From Pseudopithomyces maydicus (taxonomy: Eukaryota; Ascomycota; Dothideomycetes; Pleosporales; Didymosphaeriaceae), in contig JANTUC010000011.1 in assembly GCA_026873275.1 (NCBI GenBank), forward strand, positions 1,655,453 to 1,719,452: a stretch of DNA of 64,000 nt, read 5' to 3'. The notes under the pieces were generated by a model that was given only the letters and a program-made list of their open reading frames with translations, made no database searches and was not told the DNA's origin. Both the position numbers and the translations under genes were made by a program. Numbering within the stretch: position 1 is the stretch's first letter; each line of letters starts with the position of its first letter. Shown piece by piece: positions 56,901 through 64,000 of the stretch.

Positions 56901-57357
56901 AGAAGATGATCTAACCGAGCCATTACAGATGATTAGCGACATAATACCTCGTACTTTTTCCTCGGATGAATTAAGACGATCTGCTTACAATAGTAAACAT
57001 TCGTCTCGTCTCGTGAATAACAAATATTGAGAGTCTATTCATCACGGGTACAAAAGTGGTTTGAGCCATTAGTAAACCCATCCGTATGGCGGCACAGGAC
57101 CGTGAACGTCAGCACAAGAGAGCCATGGCGGAGTATCTAGTCCGGCAACCCGACGTCTGACTCGAGCAATGAGCGCCATAGCGGTGTTTTCTACGTGCCT
57201 TCTACGCCACGCGCGCCACCAAAACTCTAGGCTACTCACTTTTACAATATTCACATGATCAGAGCTTGAGAGTGGAAGCCCAGAGCAAGTATAAATAACT
57301 GCTCTGTTCTCGCATTCGAAAGATCGACAAGCTACTTCTACGCCCCTCATCGCCACC
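53914..57357. other. Gene-poor subtelomeric region
   Basis: About 3.4 kb without a recognisable intact gene. On the minus strand between 54630 and 54090, helical coding-like pieces in different frames (RKTLDDFWKKHELDELEHD; SSYIDQLRLYITDIKRR) may be one decayed gene. A 13-base CCTAACCCTAACC lies at 55099-55111. Confidence 0.4.
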
Positions 57358-59288
57358 ATGCGTTCAATCCTCTTGTTGCCTTTGGTCTGCAGTTCCGCGG
57401 TCTGCTCTCTCAGGCTCTGGATGCAAATAACATATCCCTTGAAGAAAAGGCCCTGGCTGTCGAGAGGCTCTTGGTGGCCCCCGGCACTATTGACTTCCCA
57501 GTGGTGCCTTGTCAACGCAACCTCAACTCTGCTCCCAACAATGTTTCTGGTGATCAGACCGCTGCGCAATGGGTCAGAACAGTATTTCATGATTTTGTCA
57601 CGGCAGATGTCAATAATGGTACAGGGTATGGAGAATGGCCCTGAAACCCATGATCGCTCTGACAAGAGAACAGCGGGCTCGATGCTTCGATCGGGTTCGA
57701 AGCGGATCGGGAAGAAAATAAAGGCCTCACCCTCTTGGGCACTTCTTTCATCAACGAAACAATCAAAGGAGTAAGAGTTCTACAATATCTGTGTAGTAGC
57801 AAAACTCTGACTGAGCATGATAGTTCAACTTGTTCTCGGATGTTTTTGTCTCTACAGCCGATTTCATCGCACTGGTACGCCCGCCTCAACCGTCTGTTTT
57901 CTTGTTAAGCTCATGAACTCAGGGACTGGTTGCAACTCTCAATTCATGCGACACTGGCACCCTCTCATCAAGCTTCGTGTAGGCCGCATCGATGCCACCG
58001 GTGCCGGTCCTGAAGGTGTTCCAAAACCGGAGGATAGCTTGGATTCAGCTACAAAGGCCTTCGCGAAGGCTGGATTTAGTAAGACTGAGATGATTCAGGC
58101 AGTCGCCTGTGGTCACTCGATAGGCTCCGTTCACAAAGTCGATTTTCCTGAAATTGTAGGCGACGAACCGACCACCGACCCCAATGGCACCGGTGCGGAT
58201 ACCTTTGACAGCACACCGTTTAACTTTGACAACACACAGCTCCAGGAATATCTCACCGGGAAGGGCAAGAGAGGTGGTCCTCTTGTAACGACGAAGAACG
58301 TTACCATGCGATCAGATCTCCGCATCTTCACGTCGGACAATAACGCCACCGTTAAGGCCATGTCCTCGGCTGATTCCTTTAGGAATACCTGCTTGACTAT
58401 CTTCGAGAAGATGCTTAACACAGTCCCAAAAAACGTCACCCTTTCCGACCCCGTTGTCCCCCGGCCCTGGATCACCCAAGAATCTCACTTGGACTTGTCT
58501 TCATCCGGGACACTCTTTTTTCCGGCAATATTACAACGAATGAAAAGGCGTTGAAGACCGCTCCTGGCACGGCTTCGTATGTGTTTCTCACTAGCAGCGG
58601 TAGCACTGTTAAATCCGGGACGAGCAAACCGGCACGTAAGTCAGCTCGCTTTCAAAAGGAACATGTGGCTCCAGTTACTAACCTTTGCAGGGAAACTCGA
58701 CATGGTTATTCACGATACTATCATAGGAGATGCGCGTTCTGCACCCTTCGGTCAGATTACGGAGTACTCATTCAACGATACGATTACCAAAGACGTGGCC
58801 TCCATCAAGATTCAAAATTCCTACACCGAACAGATTAACACAACCCTCTTCGTCTTGCCTTCTCAATCCTTCATCAACACAGACAGTAACCGCCTAAGAA
58901 GCTTCCTTGTCCGTGCAGCTGTATGCTTCTCCCATCTTTATGTTTTCGGTCAAACAAAAGCTAATCGACGTCGTAGGTACTTACTTCCACCGCCAACTCG
59001 GGCGGAAGTATGACAGGCACACTCTACCGCTCGTCTGCACAACCCAACTCCGTGGCTCCGAAATACATCCGTATTCCGTTCACACTGACCAAAGAGAAGA
59101 CGCTGGGCGACTACACCATCTTCAAGGGACAAGTAAAGGAGACTGGTGCTCCGTCCGTAATTGCTACTCGTAGTACTATTGACGTGCAGTTTGGCAACCT
59201 CAGGAGTAAGAAGGTACTGCATTTATTCCAGGATCCTCTTAATATAGACAACTTTTTCAGATCCTGCGATGACTTGACAAAGTGTTAG
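57358..59288 (+). CDS. Secreted heme peroxidase (plant-peroxidase superfamily), three frame breaks
   Basis: Extracellular heme peroxidase of the fungal class II-like group. A signal peptide (MRSILLLPLVCSSAV) starts at 57358. Proposed exons end or begin at 57625/57674, 57770/57824, 57874/57923, 58635/58691 and 58920/58977; every junction is GT..AG. The distal site is WVRTVFHDFVTADVNNGTG continuing over splice 1 into GLDASIGFE; STADFIAL follows splice 2; the proximal His is in VACGHSIGSVH with VDFPEIV after it. Apparent one-base losses lie near 57406, at the C3 run 57960-57962 and at the T6 run 58516-58521. Three breaks in one gene could mean real decay rather than sequencing error. Last intact gene-sized unit before the telomere. 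Confidence 0.82.
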
Positions 59289-60822
59289 AATGGTATTAGA
59301 TATGAATATATGAATAAATGTGATTAAATAGTGGATTTGAATAATTATCACAGTGTGCAGTGCCCCAGAACGCATATTTATACCTATCAGCTTCTATGGG
59401 TCCCCCGAATGGCACATCGCAGTATTAATTTCTGCCACAGCTATAGGTTTACCAGTCAGGACTGTTATAGGCTTGTGGTACACCTAAGCATGAAACACTG
59501 TAGCAGTAGACACTATACTATTACTCAATTATCACGGAAAGCGATATAAAAGCGCACGCATTTAAAACGCACGATAGATAGTTATTATAAGAAGGATTAA
59601 AGGTAGATATTATTGCGATACTCTTTATTCATAATATAGTATAATTTGTACAGGCTCTAACGGCGATAATTAAAAATGATTATTTATAATAGCAATAATT
59701 TAGAGATATATTTTATTATGGAGACGCTTATTCGCTAAACTAGTTTATTATTTAAAGTGGAGAATAACCCAGGATACTGGCTGGTTATACACTAGATTAA
59801 GTACTTAACCATTTAAGTAATAACGCTATTAGAGTACTTAAACTTTCTATTATTGTTTATATTTTAACCTAGATCCTTATAGAATTTTAAAAAGAAACTT
59901 TAGTGTAATATAAATTCATATATATATTCTTTATTTATAGATTGAAAATGCCATCACATATAATAAAAATGGGTTAATGTTAGTTTAGTTATATTTATAT
60001 ATATATAAATTTATTATAAGGCCGAATATAAGCTTCTTAATATTAGAAAAAGTGCGTAATTAAAGTATTGGGGTAAGGTAATAGGAAATATTTTATTTGA
60101 ATTTATATTTTACTTTATAATAGGTTCTTAGAGCTTATAAACTCTTATACTATTTTTATTATCTTTACCTCTATATCTATAAATCACGTTTCTTAATTCT
60201 ACTATTATTTAAGATTTTCCCAGCCTTACTATAAAGGCTAAAGTCTAAGTACTATAATTCTTATAAAGGGGCCCTAACTAATTCTTAAGTATACTATTAT
60301 TAAGTTCTAAACACTTATAGTAATTTAGTCCAGCATTATTTACTTGCCCTAAAATTAAGATATAGACCTATAAAATACCTAAATAAGTTACTATATAAAG
60401 TAATAAGTAAAAAAAGTTATTATAATTTTAAAGTAAAATATCTTCTTCTTATTTTTCTTTTTTCTTTTCTACGTCCCTGATCCCCTCAGCCTATAAATAT
60501 TATAAGAAAGTTTAATATATTAATATATACTTTTTCTTAACCCTCTATTTATAAAGTTAGTGAAAAAAGTTATTTTATAATTAAGTATAACTACTTATAT
60601 ATTAAAGTCCTCTCTTAGACTTTTTAATGCGAAGCCGTTACATTATATATAAATTTTAATATATAATTTTATTAAAAGCCTATCTACTATTATTATTTTT
60701 CTATTATCTTTAAAATTAGAAGCTTATCTATCTATTATCTATTATACTAGATAATTTTAATTATAGTCTCTCTTTATTTATAATTTAGACAGTTTATATT
60801 AGGATCTTTAGTAAAATTATAT
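59289..60822. other. AT-rich, RIP-like subtelomeric DNA
   Basis: Composition falls sharply after the peroxidase gene; TA steps dominate and stops occur in all frames. No gene. This looks like RIP-degraded repeat DNA that I cannot identify. Confidence 0.7.
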
Positions 60823-61199
60823 TATAATCTAAGTTTTAGTACAAGACTGCTACGTCTTATACCTATTAATAACTTATTATAAAGTTAATAATTCCTGTAA
60901 TTATGCGCCGTGCCACACAATTATACTATAATTATATAATTATATAAATGCTTTATAACGAGCACCTTATATTTATACTTAATATTTTACTATTTAATAG
61001 AAAGCACTTAATAGGGAGCGCTTAATAAAAAGTATTTAATAGAGAGTAATTTTTAAAAACTACTTACTAGTAAGTAGGGCTAGTATATAGTATATAGAAA
61101 CTTAAAGTATTAATTTTAATATTTATATTTAATCTATTTATTAATTTATTATTTAGATTCACTTAGGCCTTACTATTAATTTAGTTTTATTTATAATAC
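60823..61199 (+). repeat. 5' LTR
   Basis: It shares with the distal copy the opening TATAATCTAAGTTTTAGTA, the block CTTACTAGTAAGTAGGGC and the end AGATTCACTYAGGCC...TTATTTATAATA. Differences are mainly C/T and G/A. Confidence 0.8.
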
Positions 61200-61448
61200 T
61201 AATACTAACTACCCTATTAACCTATTTATATAGTTAATAATCCTTCTTTCTTTATAAGTTGCTTTTACTTAAAACTAATTTTAACTTTTAAAACTAGCTA
61301 TTCTTATAGTTTTAATATTTTAAATACTCTTAATATAAGTAACTTTAATAACTTTACTTTATTTAATAATCCTAATAGTAAAGCTACTAAACTGGACTAA
61401 TATAATAATAATTAATATAAACTTGAAATATAATTATTTTAACTTAAC

Positions 61449-62726
61449 CTGTACTTCTACTATATTAATAAGGATATAAAAGATAAAGATAAAATTATTT
61501 TTACTACTATATATATATGAGGTGAACTACTTAACTAGATTTAGTTATATATTAAGGTATACCTTTTAATAGAAAATTAAGAAGGAGACTAAATTAACTA
61601 ACTTATTAAAAATTATAATATTTTCTATACTTAAATTAAATAACTCTTTAATTTAACTAATAAGAAGTCTTATACTAAAGAAACTATTTAATATCTTTAA
61701 TAAATATATTTAGCAGCCGAATATACCGTAAAATTTAAATACTATATTATATAAACTTACTAAAATAATAATTTCCTATATAAAATATATAAGTAAGGTT
61801 TTAAAAAATCTATATATAAAAAACTCCTATATAGTAGAGCCGCGATTAACACGATATAAAAACTTTATAATAAAATTATTAGAATTAATATAGAATGGTA
61901 TAAATTACACTAAGAATATAAGAATTATAGAAAATTCTAACTTATATATAATAAGTTAAGCGGACAAACTAATTATTATATAATTACTACTAAATAATAA
62001 ATTATAAATAACCCCTACGGCTACTAGCTAATAGAACTAAATAATATAGTAATAAGAAAAAAGAAGAAGAAAATTAAAATATATAATAAAATTACTAAAA
62101 ATACTAATAGATTAAATAAATTTAAGCGCGTCTTTAGTAAACCTTAAAAAGGGATTCTGTTTAATTAAAAGAAATAATATATTTATTTTAATTATAATAA
62201 ATTAGATTATATCGCTAGAAACTATAAATTTAAAAATAAGGTTATTAGATAGTTAAATATAATCACTATTATTAATAATTAAGATAATAAAGATAAATAG
62301 GTTATTACTAATAGAATAAGTGATATAGACCTAAATAAATACTTAGATTTAGATAATTTATAACTTTATAAGAATTTATACAAAGAATCTATTAATAACT
62401 TTAAACTTATATAATTATAAGTACTTATACCACATCCTTAAGTTAAATTAATTAATATTATAGAATACCTTAATAAACTTACGTAAACAGAACCTCTAAA
62501 AAAGAATTTTAATTATAGGATAAAAATCTTTTTAAAGAATTAATTTTATATCTAGATAATTAACGACTTAAGTATATTAATAAAGCTAATATTAAATAGG
62601 GATAAGAAAGGTACTATATTATAATTATAATAAGAAACTATAAGATAGCAGAAAAGAATTATATATAAAATATTAGTAACTAAGGTAAAAGTAATAATTA
62701 ATTATATACTAGATAGCGGGGCCAGC
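61449..62726 (+). pseudogene. Gag-protease coding relic of the LTR element
   Basis: In the frame starting at 61449, a degraded gag segment (FYYINKDIKDKDKIIFTT, then a stop, GELL) is readable. At 62184-62225 the same frame gives Y-x2-Y-x4-Y-x4-Y where a CCHC zinc knuckle has C-x2-C-x4-H-x4-C; each change is explained by one G-to-A or C-to-T. At 62712-62726, still in frame, is DSGAS, the active site of retroviral-type aspartic proteases. Many stops; clearly inactive. Confidence 0.7.
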
Positions 62727-63487
62727 TAAATAATATATTATATAATTATAATCCTACTAAGAACGTAAAATCCTAAAAATATTAAGTTTTAGTAGAAGTA
62801 GAATAGTTACTCTTATTAAAAAGATAGAATTTATAAAAGTAAAGTAATTATTTCTGTCTAAAGAATAAAATTTATAAAAGTAAAGGGAGTTACTCCTACT
62901 AAGTAAATAAAATCTATAAAAGTAGACTAGTAAATCTAAGGATAGCGAAGGATAGCTAAAATAATATATAATTTAAAATATTCTCTATATATTTCCTATT
63001 CTTTATAATTCACTTTTTATATATCTTTATATACTTACTTATAGCTAAATTAAAGCTCTTCTTTATAATTAAAAATTATTAGCCTTTATAAAAGATAGTT
63101 ATTTTACTTTTAGTAGTAAAATAGAGATATTTATATTACCTATTACCTAACTATTACTTAACTACTAAATATTTATAAGACTCCTAAGGAGCCTACCTAC
63201 TCTTATATAAATTAAGTAAATAGAAATCCCTTATAACACTTTAATTATCTAAAGGTTTAAATTAATATAGTAACTCTAATAAGCTTTATAAATTTATAAA
63301 TTTTTAATAGAAGTACTACTTCTAAATCTATAATAAATTTAGTAATAATATTAGCAGCCTAAGCTATAAAGATATAAAAGCTCTATATATAAATAATAAT
63401 TCTAATAGCTATTATATAAAAATAAATATAAGTACTACGTTAGGCCTAAATAAAGCCTATAATAAAAGTACCCTTTAAAGTAGCTAT

Positions 63488-63879
63488 TATAATCTAAGTT
63501 TTAGTATAAGATAATTACGTCTTATACCTATTAATAGCTTACTATAGGATTAGCAATTCCTATAATTATATATTATACTATATAAGCTATACTATATTTA
63601 TATAATTATATAAGTGCTTTATAGCGAGCACTTTATATCTATACTTAGTATTTTACTACTTAGTAAAGAATACTCTATAGAGAGCGCTTAGTAGAGAGCG
63701 CTTAATAGAGAGCGCTTAATAAAGAGTAGTTTTTAAGAACTACTTACTAGTAAGTAGGGCTAGTATAAAGTATATAGAAACCTAAGTTTCTTTATAAAAT
63801 ATTTATATTTAATCTATTTATTAATCTATTATTTAGATTCACTCAGGCCCCCTTATTCATTTAGTATTATTTATAATAT
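63488..63879 (+). repeat. 3' LTR, joined directly to telomeric repeats
   Basis: Direct repeat of the 5' LTR, with an extra partial triplication of AGAGAGCGCTTA units near 63678-63720. It ends in TTATTTATAATA, and TTAGGG repeats begin at once. Confidence 0.8.
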
Positions 63880-64000
63880 TAGGGTTAGGGTTAGGGTTAG
63901 GGTTAGGGTTAGGGTTAGGGTTAGGGTTAGGGTTAGGGTTAGGGTTAGGGTTAGGGTTAGGGTTAGGGTTAGGGTTAGGGTTAGGGTTAGGGTTAGGGTT
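63879..64000 (+). repeat. Telomere, (TTAGGG)n
   Basis: 122 bases of uninterrupted TTAGGG, about 20 units, running to the end of the window. The G-rich strand points outward, so this is a true right-hand chromosome end. Confidence 0.98.

Larger units (their letters stand above)
60823..63879 (+). mobile_element. RIP-degraded Ty3/Gypsy-like LTR retrotransposon abutting the telomere
   Basis: Two direct repeats of about 377 and 392 bases bound about 2.3 kb of internal sequence. The internal part keeps, in one common frame, a gag core, a CCHC-type zinc knuckle with its Cys codons turned to Tyr, and a retropepsin DSGAS motif. Both LTRs begin TATAATCTAAG, as expected if a TG terminus was changed by RIP. 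There is too little space after the protease motif for reverse transcriptase, RNase H and integrase, so the copy is internally deleted or non-autonomous. Confidence 0.75.

Noticed and set aside
1230..58530. Introns as an explanation for the frame changes
   Set aside because: At these points the conserved residues on both sides are adjacent or nearly so, leaving no room for a GT..AG intron of even 45 bases.
1..64000. tRNA or rRNA genes
   Set aside because: I looked for the T-loop GTTCGAATC-type signal with a matching acceptor stem on both strands and found none that folds convincingly.

Overview
This window is the right-hand end of a chromosome from a filamentous ascomycete (Pezizomycotina). 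It closes with about 20 tandem TTAGGG units. Most genes carry one or more short introns of roughly 50-110 bases with GT..AG borders, and the last 4.6 kb is extremely AT-rich, with C-to-T and G-to-A damage of the kind left by repeat-induced point mutation (RIP). The class is less certain; the gene set would suit Dothideomycetes, but that is only a guess.

Bases 1 to about 26.8 kb are GC-rich and gene-dense and hold mostly core genes: a Dbp7-type helicase (partial), RAD18, a histone-fold protein of the Dpb3/CHRAC type, a Poa1-like macro-domain phosphatase, the mitochondrial Rieske protein, Bcp1, GMP synthase and an SDR oxidoreductase. Mixed in are a secreted GH11 xylanase, a Zn2Cys6 regulator, an epoxide hydrolase-like protein and three lineage-type hypothetical genes.

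From about 26.9 to 59.3 kb the base composition falls, spacing widens, and the content turns accessory. First comes a signalling block: a HeLo-domain protein with a pseudokinase tail, a divergently transcribed protein kinase, an ankyrin/Sel1 protein and a BCS1-like AAA ATPase. Then follows a catabolic and secreted set: a second GH11 xylanase, an FAD aromatic monooxygenase-like enzyme, a dienelactone hydrolase-like enzyme, two small secreted proteins, a Zn2Cys6 regulator, a glutathione S-transferase, an alpha/beta-hydrolase and a secreted heme peroxidase. Decayed relics of a hAT transposase and of a polyketide synthase methyltransferase domain lie between them.

From 59.3 to 63.9 kb there are no genes. 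A RIP-degraded Ty3/Gypsy-like LTR element with two recognisable direct LTRs sits here, and its 3' LTR runs straight into the telomere.

Two window-wide observations matter most. First, at least a dozen genes, several of them housekeeping, are interrupted by apparent single-base losses, mostly inside homopolymer runs; this looks like consensus error rather than pseudogenisation. Second, a short C-terminal coding relic ending in a conserved Cys-Thr-Gly...Asp-Val-Asn-stop motif occurs four times, spread over 50 kb, once with RIP-like damage. I did not find a wholly new system with certainty; that relic family and the HeLo/kinase/ankyrin block are the best candidates for follow-up.
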